15,416 nucleotides of DNA from an uncultured Verrucomicrobiota bacterium (GTDB taxonomy: Bacteria; Verrucomicrobiota; Kiritimatiellia; RFP12; UBA1067): the NCBI GenBank assembly GCA_946631345.1, contig CAMPAA010000059.1:1-15416 (forward strand), given 5' to 3'. A program made the translations under genes and the position numbers. This document shows positions 6,543 through 13,274 of this stretch, piece by piece; positions within the stretch are counted from its first letter, which is position 1; the number at the start of each line of letters is the position of its first letter. The notes below the pieces were generated by a model. The model had not been told where the DNA came from. It searched no databases and worked only from the letters and a program-made list of their open reading frames with translations.

Positions 6543-8495
6543 ATGGCCTTTCACGTCAGAGACAACTTCCGCGCGGGCGCGCCCGTTTCGCAAATCCCGG
6601 CAAGCCACTTCAACGCCGTCGCCGCGCTCCTGAATAACACCATCGGCACGGCGGGCGTGCGGGTCTCCTATCCGGCTACCCCGTCCCCCGCCTCCCCTGC
6701 GACGATATCCCTTGACCTTGACTGGCTTGCCGCTTACGGGGGCTTAGTCACCCTCTCCACTCCCCAGACCATCACGGGCGCAAAGACATTCGCCAGTTCG
6801 CCCATAGTCCGGCTGGCGAACGACGCGGGTGTTGCCTCCAACTACGGCTATTTCCAATTCCAGACGAAAGATGCCGTAAATACGGGCTATCTCGTTTCAG
6901 GCTCCGGCAACGGCACCACGCACCAGATGCACCTCCGCGCCGTGACCGCCTCCGGCACGCATTCGGGCATCGGCGTTTCCGTGTCCGCCGACGGCACGGG
7001 CGCGCAGACCATAGAAAACCCGCCGTCCGCCGACACGACCGCTACCACATCCAACCAGATCGCGACGCGCGGCTGGGCAAACCAGTACTTTCTCCGCAAG
7101 ACGGACTACACCGTTCCCGACCTCTCCGATTACGTCACCATCACCGGGACACAGACCATCACGGGCGCAAAGAAGTTTCAAAACGCCTACCTTGACCAGC
7201 TTGCCGGAACGAACTATGGCCGCTACCGCTTCCTCAGTTCTTCCACGGGCTCTGAAATCACCGTCGCCGAGATCATTGCCAACTTGTACAACCCCGCCCT
7301 GCATTTCCGCGTACACAACGGCAACGTCTACGGCGGCATAGCGATAGCATCCAACGATAACGGGTTTGCCCAGCAGCTCGTCGCCGAACCGTCCGCCGAC
7401 ACGACCGCCACCACATCCACCCAGATCGCCTCGCGCGGCTGGACTAACGGGCATTTCATGCGCAAGAGCGAAACCGCCACGGGTTTTGTGTTCAACAACG
7501 CGGGGGCGGTATCTTATCGCGACTTCGGCACCACCGCAGACACCGTCGCGGCGGGCGACCATACGCATGCCGATTATGTCACCTATGATGATTTGGGCGA
7601 CGCGTTCATGGAAGCCATCGAAGATGCGCAAAGCACCTTCCTTGACGATCTCGTCACCGCCCTTGAGGCCGAGTTCACCAACTACGTCACCCTCTCCACC
7701 GCCCAGACCATCACGGGCGCAAAGATCTTCAGCGGTGCCGTGACATTCGACACGTCGGCAAATGCGACCTATGGCTATCTGAATTTGCACTGGCGCAGCG
7801 GGCTGGTGGGACGGATAATTACGGAGGCGAACACCGTATATTTGCGCGCATACAACGGCGCCTATTACAGCGGCGTGAAATTAGACTTCAACGGCCCGGA
7901 CGGCACGCAACGCCAAGTGCTGGAGAACGAGCCAAGCCACGACTCCGGCTGGCTGAATACCGGCAACCTCCAAATCGCCACGCGCGGGTTTGTATATGAC
8001 AAATACGCAACCAAGGGCCATACCCACACATTGAGCGACATCGCGGCATCCTATCCACAAGCAAACCCATGCATGCTTGCGATTGATTCCAACGGGATGT
8101 TTATGACGCCCTCATACGTATATACGTTATTGCTGGCTTTACCAATTGACGCTACCAAACTGCTCACAAACAAAGATTATAGAGCGAACGGCGGCACGCT
8201 TCTCACTACAGACGACCTCGACCCCGCCGAGGTGCTGACCACAGACGACCTCGACACGAACGGCGGCACGCTTCTCACCACAGACGACCTCGACACGAAC
8301 GGCGGCACGATAATGACCACGACCGCCGGGGCGAAGTACACAGGAAACATCACCGTTGCGACAGACATCCAATGGACGGGTTCGGTGCTGAAGTATACGC
8401 CCGTGACGCTGGCTTTCTCAAACGGGCTGTGCGAATCCCGCACGTCCGGCTCCAGCATAACAATTGACACGCCAACAGTGATAACATGGAGCTGA
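6543..8495 (+). CDS. Modular tail fibre protein
   Basis: A 650-residue protein. I chose ATG 6543 because GCAGGGGG lies just upstream; the ATG at 6519 falls inside the preceding gene and lacks a comparable site. Three modules each open with QTITGAK (about residues 75, 204 and 388) and close with an ATRGW/ASRGW/ATRGF motif. The first two closings share SADTTATTS. Between modules 2 and 3 is a helical, probably coiled-coil stretch (residues about 350-382). Two HxH motifs occur (DHTHADY and GHTHTLSD), a pattern known in trimeric phage fibres that bind metal along the fibre axis. Near residues 548-595 an LTTDDLD repeat follows. This architecture is that of a trimeric receptor-binding side fibre. 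The C-terminal ~55 residues have no recognised adhesin fold. Confidence 0.8.
   Translation: MAFHVRDNFRAGAPVSQIPASHFNAVAALLNNTIGTAGVRVSYPATPSPASPATISLDLDWLAAYGGLVTLSTPQTITGAKTFASSPIVRLANDAGVASNYGYFQFQTKDAVNTGYLVSGSGNGTTHQMHLRAVTASGTHSGIGVSVSADGTGAQTIENPPSADTTATTSNQIATRGWANQYFLRKTDYTVPDLSDYVTITGTQTITGAKKFQNAYLDQLAGTNYGRYRFLSSSTGSEITVAEIIANLYNPALHFRVHNGNVYGGIAIASNDNGFAQQLVAEPSADTTATTSTQIASRGWTNGHFMRKSETATGFVFNNAGAVSYRDFGTTADTVAAGDHTHADYVTYDDLGDAFMEAIEDAQSTFLDDLVTALEAEFTNYVTLSTAQTITGAKIFSGAVTFDTSANATYGYLNLHWRSGLVGRIITEANTVYLRAYNGAYYSGVKLDFNGPDGTQRQVLENEPSHDSGWLNTGNLQIATRGFVYDKYATKGHTHTLSDIAASYPQANPCMLAIDSNGMFMTPSYVYTLLLALPIDATKLLTNKDYRANGGTLLTTDDLDPAEVLTTDDLDTNGGTLLTTDDLDTNGGTIMTTTAGAKYTGNITVATDIQWTGSVLKYTPVTLAFSNGLCESRTSGSSITIDTPTVITWS
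6765..7725 (+). repeat. Three dispersed copies of a fibre-module opening repeat
   Basis: The same 22-base segment, beginning CAGACCATCACGGGCG, occurs at 6765-6786, 7152-7173 and 7704-7725, encoding QTITGAK(T/K/I) each time. The copies mark the starts of three tail-fibre modules spaced about 390 and 550 bases apart. Exact nucleotide identity across diverged modules suggests either recent duplication or homogenisation, and gives short homologies for module exchange. Confidence 0.85.
7023..7442 (+). repeat. Two copies of a ~54-base fibre-module closing repeat
   Basis: Segments 7023-7076 and 7389-7442 both start CCGTCCGCCGACACGACCGC and end GCGCGGCTGG with only a few differences between. They encode PSADTTATTS(N/T)QIA(T/S)RGW at the ends of modules 1 and 2. 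The third module keeps only the protein-level ending QIATRGF. Confidence 0.8.
8185..8325 (+). repeat. Short tandem repeat encoding LTTDDLD units in the fibre
   Basis: A 38-base unit starting CGAACGGCGGCACGCTTCTC occurs at 8185-8222 and again at 8257-8294 with one difference. A partial third copy begins at 8297, and an extra TGACCACAGACGACCTCGAC element sits between the two. The protein reads GGTLLTTDDLD, LTTDDLD, GGTLLTTDDLD, GGTIMTT. Such in-frame repeats can change copy number by slippage or recombination and so alter fibre length. Confidence 0.85.
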
Positions 8496-8499
8496 CGAA

Positions 8500-9447
8500 A
8501 TGGCGCACCTCACCACAGACGGCACGCACCTGAACGCGGTCACCAAAGGCGGCGGCACCCACCTCGCCGTCGTCACGCTCAAGAACAACTGGCGCAGCAA
8601 GGAGCTGATAGTAACGCCGTCCGAGAGCAAGTACATATGGGCGTCGGCGTGCGGCAAGGAAACGAACCCATCAGCCACTAACTACGGCACCGAGATGCAG
8701 ACGCTCATGGGGTACGTGATTGACGATACGGGCGGTGCGGCGTGGCGTACAGGTGAAAAGGCTCTCTTTTCGTACTGCACGCGCAGCTATTCCCTGCGCC
8801 GGATGATGTCTACCGCAACCGATTATCCCTATTTTGCGGAGACTGCGGTGAGCGCGCTTGCCCTGAAGTTCAAGCTTCGGTTTCTGCCGTTCGGAAAGAT
8901 GGCGAAACCGTTCCACATCTACTTGAGGCTGCATTGCCCGTCGCTCGTCCTTTCCACCCCCGATGGTGTCTCCGCCGTGCCGTCGGTAGGCACTATCGGA
9001 GCGAACGATTCGGCGGAGATCGAGTTCCGTTTCTTTGACGGCTGCCCTGCGGGGGTGAACTCCATCGGCGGCAGCGGACGCTCGTATTTCAACCTTGCGG
9101 GGAAAGCAAACAACGGAGCGGCGGCGGGCCGAGTGATAGCCGACCCGACAGCATACGACCCGTATGACGTGTTCAACTCCACCTACGACGACATAGACCA
9201 CCGAAGCCAGTACAATCCATTGTGGCTGTACACCACAGGTGCAACCCCCAGTCCTTACTGCTACGACTACGAGATACCTACCGGGGACACGGCGAAAACG
9301 TTTCTTGCAGGTGCTCCACGGAATGAAGTGTGGCTTGGCATAGTGCCGCGCCGGGTTGCGCCATCCGCCCTGCCAGTCGGCGCATCCCTGCTGCTCTACG
9401 TGCAGCGCGTGGAACTTCGCATCGTGTGTTCCGCCGACGCTTTCTGA
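8500..9447 (+). CDS. Fibre-region structural protein (hypothetical)
   Basis: A 315-residue protein starting at ATG 8500, four bases after the fibre stop, with GGAG at about 8487-8490. The N-terminus (TTDGTHLNAVTKGGGTHLAV) has a doubled THL motif that may be an attachment region. The rest is an aromatic-rich beta-type body with many Tyr, Trp and Phe residues (for example YNPLWLYTTG and GAPRNEVWLGIVPRR), consistent with a carbohydrate- or protein-binding structural protein. No signal peptide, membrane helix or catalytic motif is evident. Its place directly after the side fibre makes a tail-tip, fibre-partner or receptor-binding role likely. I do not recognise the family. Confidence 0.6.
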   Translation: MAHLTTDGTHLNAVTKGGGTHLAVVTLKNNWRSKELIVTPSESKYIWASACGKETNPSATNYGTEMQTLMGYVIDDTGGAAWRTGEKALFSYCTRSYSLRRMMSTATDYPYFAETAVSALALKFKLRFLPFGKMAKPFHIYLRLHCPSLVLSTPDGVSAVPSVGTIGANDSAEIEFRFFDGCPAGVNSIGGSGRSYFNLAGKANNGAAAGRVIADPTAYDPYDVFNSTYDDIDHRSQYNPLWLYTTGATPSPYCYDYEIPTGDTAKTFLAGAPRNEVWLGIVPRRVAPSALPVGASLLLYVQRVELRIVCSADAF

Positions 9448-9458
9448 AGGAGCTGGAA

Positions 9459-9629
9459 ATGACGAACATCAGCCATTCAGCGCGGACGGAGATCAACACG
9501 GCGGGAACGTATCTCATCCCCGATCATGTTTTCGGGATATACGTTGCCGGAGATCACGACGGGGACGGGATAGACTACTCCACCAACACCTTGGAGGCGG
9601 CGGTGACGATCAGCACGCCGGAGGATTGA
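9459..9629 (+). CDS. Small acidic hypothetical protein (56 residues)
   Basis: A 56-residue product starting at ATG 9459 with a good GAAGGAG site 6-13 bases upstream. A longer frame reaching back to 9330 overlaps the previous gene and lacks a better start. The centre carries an acidic loop AGDHDGDGIDYST, in which DHDGDG has the D-x-D-x-D-G pattern of calcium-binding loops, though the following residues do not match a full EF-hand or dockerin repeat. The gene follows the fibre genes closely and ends just before a terminator-like hairpin. It may be a small fibre accessory or chaperone. Function is unknown. Confidence 0.55.
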   Translation: MTNISHSARTEINTAGTYLIPDHVFGIYVAGDHDGDGIDYSTNTLEAAVTISTPED

Positions 9630-9632
9630 CTG

Positions 9633-9664
9633 CGCCCCCAATGGTAGGGGGCGGATTCGTTTTT
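9633..9664 (+). terminator. Intrinsic terminator-like hairpin after the fibre block
   Basis: CGCCCCC (9633-9639) pairs with GGGGGCG (9647-9653) around a 7-base loop, giving a perfect 7 bp GC stem. Six bases then separate it from a run of five T (9660-9664). The gap weakens it as a terminator, so partial termination is more likely than a full stop. Transcription must continue or restart to express the coupled genes from 9695 onward. Confidence 0.45.
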
Positions 9665-9676
9665 GACCAATCCGCC
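9650..9676 (+). promoter_or_regulatory. Second hairpin that overlaps and competes with the terminator-like stem
   Basis: GGCGGATT (9650-9657) pairs perfectly with AATCCGCC (9669-9676) around an 11-base loop that contains the T-run. It shares bases 9650-9653 with the first hairpin, so only one can form at a time. It lies directly in front of the ribosome binding site GGAGGAG of the gene at 9695. The arrangement is like a terminator/anti-terminator switch. Structure seen by eye; regulation inferred. Confidence 0.4.
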
Positions 9677-9694
9677 AACTGTGGAGGAGATGCC

Positions 9695-9916
9695 ATGCAA
9701 GAAAAAACACCAAAGGAACCAACCGCCGCCGAAGCCGCCACACCTGCCGAGATCGCGCAGCTTGCCGGGCTTGCCGCGTCAATGCGCGCCCTGCTCATGC
9801 TTTGCGCCCCCATGTTTCCGCCGGGCAGCGAGGGAGAGCGCATCATGCAAGCCGTCGCACAGTCGCAGCCGCTCATTGCCAAGTGCGCCAGTGCGGGGAA
9901 GGATGCCGCGAAATGA
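9695..9916 (+). CDS. Small hypothetical protein (73 residues)
   Basis: The product starts at ATG 9695 with GGAGGAG at 9683-9689. It has a polar, Ala/Pro/Glu-rich N-terminus (QEKTPKEPTAAEAATPAE) and a helical, moderately hydrophobic centre (AQLAGLAASMRALLMLCAP). That centre is too interrupted by charge to be a clear membrane span. The C-terminal helix is amphipathic. The stop overlaps the next start as ATGA (9913-9916), so it leads a translationally coupled block. I do not recognise a family; a small virion-assembly or baseplate accessory role is only a guess from position. Confidence 0.5.
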   Translation: MQEKTPKEPTAAEAATPAEIAQLAGLAASMRALLMLCAPMFPPGSEGERIMQAVAQSQPLIAKCASAGKDAAK

Positions 9917-10413
9917 AGACGATCCGCGTCAAGGTGAACCCCGCGCGCCTCAATCTCCCCCTTGCCACGATATGGGCGGGGCGGCTCTCTTCCGCCATTC
10001 TCACGGTGTGCGGAGACGTGCCGGACGACATCGAGGCTCTTTCCGTTCGCATAGGGCGCACGCCCGACCCCGATACAGGCGCGGCGCGCGAGGATTTCGC
10101 CGCAACGGCAAGCAGGGACGAAAGCGGCGCGTTCCGCTTCTACCTCTCCCCGTTCCTCTTCCCGGACGCCGCCGCCGGACTCTCCTACAGCATCATCGGC
10201 ACGGACGAAAGCGGCAACCCGCGATGGCTCGGCACGGGCACGCTGAATGTAAGCGAATGCCCCGCAGCCGGCGACGGCACGGCACCAGACATCATCCCCG
10301 CCGACACCTACATCCACAACCCTGTCACGGGCCTCTACCATCTTCTGACCGCCGTTGCCGACGAGGACGGCAAAATCACGCTCAACCTTGCAGACGAAGG
10401 GGTTGCAAGATGA
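9913..10413 (+). CDS. Beta-rich structural protein (hypothetical)
   Basis: A 166-residue protein starting at ATG 9913 in the ATGA overlap with the previous gene. It reads as a beta sandwich: VKVNPARLNLPLATIW, SSAILTVCGDVPDD, FRFYLSPFLF, LSYSIIGTDESGNPRWLGTG and a short C-terminal domain with YIHNPVTGLYHLLTAV. The pattern resembles immunoglobulin-like domains common in phage baseplates and fibres, but no family is named with confidence. The C-terminal 'NPVTGLYH...' segment recalls short fibre-attachment modules. It ends in an ATGA overlap with the following signal-peptide-bearing gene, so the three are made together. Confidence 0.5.
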   Translation: MKTIRVKVNPARLNLPLATIWAGRLSSAILTVCGDVPDDIEALSVRIGRTPDPDTGAAREDFAATASRDESGAFRFYLSPFLFPDAAAGLSYSIIGTDESGNPRWLGTGTLNVSECPAAGDGTAPDIIPADTYIHNPVTGLYHLLTAVADEDGKITLNLADEGVAR

Positions 10414-11762
10414 AACGATTTGACGAGCTGCATCTTTTCTCCGCCGTCCTGATGGCCGCATTCTGTACGGCCTATCATGCCCGCGCCGCCCAAATGGCAA
10501 CCCAGCCATGGGTGACGAACCGGATCGCCCAGGCCGAAGCGCGTGTGGTTGCGCAGATTCCCCCCGCCCTCACCACGAACGACGTGCGCGCGATAGTGGC
10601 GGAGAGCGCGCCCCCCGCCGACCTCACGCCGGCCACGAACTACACGGACAGCGCCACCAACGCGCTCTCCGCCGCTCTGAATGCCAGAGTCGATTCGGCC
10701 AGCCAAGCCGCCAACAACCACACGGATGAAGCGGTGTCGGGGCTTGCAGGAGATATACAGGATGGGAGCTTGATTGCGCAAAAAGCCTCCGAGGCGGAAG
10801 TGGCGAAATCGCTGCTTGGTGGCGGAGGAGTCCCTGTCAGCGGCGCAGATGTGGTGGCGAGTCTTGACACCAAGACCACCACCAACGACGTCTGCAACAT
10901 CGTCACCAACGAAGTGCCGACCTATGGAGAATGGGTATTCCATGGGTATATACCTTCCGTAAATGATGTTCCTGTGATGCAATGGACGGGGAGCCAATGG
11001 ATGCCATGTTCTACGAACCCAGTTTCAGGCGGCGAAGCCTTCTCTCTTGGTGTCACAAAAGGCGATGCACATTCCACGGCACTTTCATGGACTGCTGGTG
11101 AGGATTCAGGCTCGTCTTTCTCCGCAACGCGCGGAATCTTCATCCGCAACACGCTGGGGCTCGCGCGGCTGAGCGACCTGCCGTCGTTGACAAATGGGCT
11201 GATAGGCGCAGCGTACATCGCAACCAACAATCCGGCTTTCGTCGAGGCGGTGACGAACTGCCCCGTGGCGATTGCGGAGGGTGACGCTGAGGCTCTTGCG
11301 GAGTGGGGCATCTACGGCGGCGGAACTATAGGTGCGCTTCTCGCGGCTCTGGCGGCGGCTGTCGCGGCTCTCAAAAAGAAGAAGATGCCGCTCTATCCCG
11401 TGGGCGGCTCTGGTAATCCCGTCAATGCTACATACGATAGCGGGGTGCTGACTGTCTCGCCGTTCAGCATGGCGGCGTATGCGCCGACGGCAAGCGCGGC
11501 ATTCTCCGTTGCGATGGGTACGCTGCCATCTGACATGGAATCTGGAAAGGCGCGTGACGCGGTGCTTGTGATTGACTGCACATCGCTCACGGATGGTCAG
11601 GAACCTACTGTGACATGGGGCGTGAACTTCCACCCTCGCACGGACGCGGGGACGGACTTCGCGTGCATGGCGGGAGCGAAAAATGTGTACTACATCAGCG
11701 AGTACGCGGCTGGCGAGTTCGCTGTCGGCGGCTGGATGGAGACTGCTGGAGGCAACGCATGA
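10410..11762 (+). CDS. Fibre-like protein with signal peptide and internal membrane-type segment
   Basis: A 450-residue protein from ATG 10410 (ATGA overlap). Residues 1-26 look like a Sec signal peptide: basic start, LFSAVLMAAFCTA core, cleavage after ARA. Residues 27-300 are Thr/Asn/Ala-rich with repeated 'TTNDV' and 'NYTDSATNAL' motifs of the kind seen in trimeric fibre stalks. Residues about 305-322 (GALLAALAAAVAAL) are hydrophobic and followed by KKKK. After Met326 comes a separate C-terminal domain that includes DAVLVIDCTSLTDGQEPTVT and a Trp-rich ending. The signal peptide plus the hydrophobic stretch and lysine cluster resemble a cell-surface sorting tail, followed by a phage fibre domain. 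That looks like a fusion. The reading frame before 10410 is an Arg-rich shadow. Confidence 0.6.
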   Translation: MKRFDELHLFSAVLMAAFCTAYHARAAQMATQPWVTNRIAQAEARVVAQIPPALTTNDVRAIVAESAPPADLTPATNYTDSATNALSAALNARVDSASQAANNHTDEAVSGLAGDIQDGSLIAQKASEAEVAKSLLGGGGVPVSGADVVASLDTKTTTNDVCNIVTNEVPTYGEWVFHGYIPSVNDVPVMQWTGSQWMPCSTNPVSGGEAFSLGVTKGDAHSTALSWTAGEDSGSSFSATRGIFIRNTLGLARLSDLPSLTNGLIGAAYIATNNPAFVEAVTNCPVAIAEGDAEALAEWGIYGGGTIGALLAALAAAVAALKKKKMPLYPVGGSGNPVNATYDSGVLTVSPFSMAAYAPTASAAFSVAMGTLPSDMESGKARDAVLVIDCTSLTDGQEPTVTWGVNFHPRTDAGTDFACMAGAKNVYYISEYAAGEFAVGGWMETAGGNA

Positions 11763-12391
11763 TAGCGGCGCGGCAGATATTCTTGGGTCGCGGCGGCGGT
11801 GGCGGCGCGAAACTCCCGTATGACGCGGAGGTGGAGTATCTTGCCACGGACGGGTTGTCATGGATTGACACGGGAATCCCAATGTCTTCTGGCGTGGAGG
11901 TAATTGCCGAACATATGTTTGTTGTCTCATCTATAAAAAGACAACTTATGGGGTCGAATACTTCTCGCCAGTATTATGGGGTGTCTACTTCTGGTTATAT
12001 TGAATTTGGGGCTTTGAATGTCAATGTCTCAACTGTCTTGGCTAATGCTAATACGATATACACAATCTCATACAAGGCGGAGAACGGAGATAATATATGT
12101 TCCATCTATTCTGGTGGTTCGCTCCTTTTCCAGAAGTCTGGAGCATATAATTCTTTGTCTGGAAATTTCATCATCTTCAATATCGGCGGTGGTTCGCAGT
12201 TTCAATTCATAGAAGGGAATAGGATATATTCCTTTAAGATGATAATAGGTGGAAGTTCCGCTCTTGACCTCATCCCCGTGCGCTTCACGAACGAGCAGGG
12301 CGTGTCGGAGGGCGCGATGTACGACCGCGTTTCGGGACAGTTGTTCCGCAACGAAGGCACGGGCGCGTTCATAATCGGCAATGACAAATAA
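11759..12391 (+). CDS. Lectin-like (LamG/concanavalin-type) fibre-tip protein
   Basis: A 210-residue protein from ATG 11759 (ATGA overlap with the previous stop). After a Gly-rich linker (GRGGGGGAK) it has VEYLATDGLSWIDTGI, the typical opening of concanavalin-like domains seen in gut phages and surface proteins ('eYi.s.g.qyIDTGi'). It closes with IPVR...GAMYDRVSGQLFRNEGTGAFIIG, which I recognise as the standard C-terminal strand set of that domain. The role would be binding a host polysaccharide or glycoprotein. The core, residues about 40-165, is coded by AT-rich DNA (37-42% GC by hand count) unlike both ends, with many Ser/Tyr/Asn/Ile codons. No signal peptide is present, so it is probably a virion fibre tip or adhesin. 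Confidence 0.65.
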   Translation: MIAARQIFLGRGGGGGAKLPYDAEVEYLATDGLSWIDTGIPMSSGVEVIAEHMFVVSSIKRQLMGSNTSRQYYGVSTSGYIEFGALNVNVSTVLANANTIYTISYKAENGDNICSIYSGGSLLFQKSGAYNSLSGNFIIFNIGGGSQFQFIEGNRIYSFKMIIGGSSALDLIPVRFTNEQGVSEGAMYDRVSGQLFRNEGTGAFIIGNDK

Positions 12392-12402
12392 GGAGATTTC
12401 AA

Positions 12403-12906
12403 ATGGCAACAACTACCTACTACCGATACAACTCCCTAACGCGCGTCCTCACCGCCGAGCCGCGATACATCGTGACGCTCGACGGGCGCACAATCGTGAA
12501 CCCCACCGCAGAGCAGTACGCCTCGCTCAGTGACGCCTACCCCAAAGGCGATGACGCGCCGTTGCCAGAGCCGCAAGATGGCAAGGTCGTTGAGTACGGC
12601 GGGTACGCGCTTGGCGAGAGCGACCATCTCTGGCACAAGCAATGGATTCTCGTTGACGCGCCGCCACCACCGCCGCGCACGTTCTCCAAACTGCGCATAG
12701 TAGCCGCGCTCACGAACGCGGGTGTGTGGGCGCAAGTCAAGGCGTACATTGAGAGAGAGGGGCTTTACGACCTCTATCTCGCGGCTCAAGACTTCCGCGA
12801 GGACAACGAGTATTTTACGCAAGGCAAGGCGAAACTCCAGATCGCGCTCGGATGGACTGACGCGCAGGTGGAGGATGTTCTGAAGGAGGCGGCGGCACCA
12901 AGGTGA
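12403..12906 (+). CDS. Tail-region protein with a C-terminal domain shared with the gene at 13271
   Basis: A 167-residue protein from ATG 12403 with AAGGAG overlapping the previous stop. The N-terminal half (residues 1-85: NSLTRVLTAEPRYI, NPTAEQYASL, HLWHKQWILVD) is a small beta domain. A Pro-rich hinge (APPPPPR) follows. Residues about 93-163 form a helical domain beginning FSKLRIVAALTNAGVW and including LYDLYLAAQDF. By eye about 27 of 70 positions match residues 24-92 of the secreted protein at 13271. The two-part layout is common in small tail-fibre-associated proteins of gut phages, but I cannot assign a function. The stop overlaps the next start as GTGA. Confidence 0.6.
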   Translation: MATTTYYRYNSLTRVLTAEPRYIVTLDGRTIVNPTAEQYASLSDAYPKGDDAPLPEPQDGKVVEYGGYALGESDHLWHKQWILVDAPPPPPRTFSKLRIVAALTNAGVWAQVKAYIEREGLYDLYLAAQDFREDNEYFTQGKAKLQIALGWTDAQVEDVLKEAAAPR

Positions 12907-13274
12907 CTGTGAACGACCCATACATCCGCGACAGCGGCTCGTACGTGACGAACAACCTCGTACACGTCGCCGTTGAGCGCAAGTTCGACTTCATCCCGAT
13001 GGAGACGGAGGTATGGATATTCTCGCGGCTTGCGTCCAGCACGAACGCCGCCGACTGGACGGAACTATTGCCGCGCCACACGCTGGCCGACTTCCCCGTG
13101 GACATCTTCATCGCCAACGCCACGAACTACGCGTACTACGTCGCGGCGAACTACGTGCCCGCGCCGACCGTTCACACGAACGGCGTATGGAACATCAAAG
13201 GCTTCGTCATCCCCGACTCCGGCGGCAGGATGGCTTTCCCGAACACAAAGACCGCCACAAAGGAGACACCATGA
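12903..13274 (+). CDS. Hypothetical protein, GTG start
   Basis: A 123-residue protein starting with GTG at 12903, overlapping the previous stop by four bases; GAAGGAGG sits about 12 bases upstream. A second GTG at 12909 is possible. The sequence is beta-rich and aromatic (KFDFIPMETEVWIFSRL, TNYAYYVAANYVPAPTV, GVWNIKGFVIPDSGG) with no signal peptide or membrane helix. The coupling on both sides, with the domain-sharing genes at 12403 and 13271, suggests these three work together, perhaps as a fibre or surface module. No family recognised. Confidence 0.55.
   Translation: MTVNDPYIRDSGSYVTNNLVHVAVERKFDFIPMETEVWIFSRLASSTNAADWTELLPRHTLADFPVDIFIANATNYAYYVAANYVPAPTVHTNGVWNIKGFVIPDSGGRMAFPNTKTATKETP

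Noticed and set aside
6765..8325. CRISPR-like array
   Set aside because: The repeats lie in frame inside one coding sequence, spacing is 390-550 bases or directly tandem, and there is no dyad structure or cas gene.
6543..9447. Diversity-generating retroelement acting on the fibre genes
   Set aside because: No reverse transcriptase, no template/variable repeat pair with adenine-specific differences; the repeats present are ordinary module repeats.
9459..9629. True EF-hand or dockerin calcium-binding repeat in the 56-residue protein
   Set aside because: Only the first half (D-x-D-x-D-G) fits; the later ligand and hydrophobic positions do not match.
9663..10409. N-terminal extension of the fibre-like gene at 10410
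   Set aside because: The frame is open but Arg/Pro/His-rich and overlaps two real genes; ATG 10410 has an ATGA overlap and is followed by a signal peptide.
9610..10509. Minus-strand ORF of 299 codons
   Set aside because: Antisense to coupled + strand genes at 9695 and 9913, no ribosome binding site or recognisable protein.
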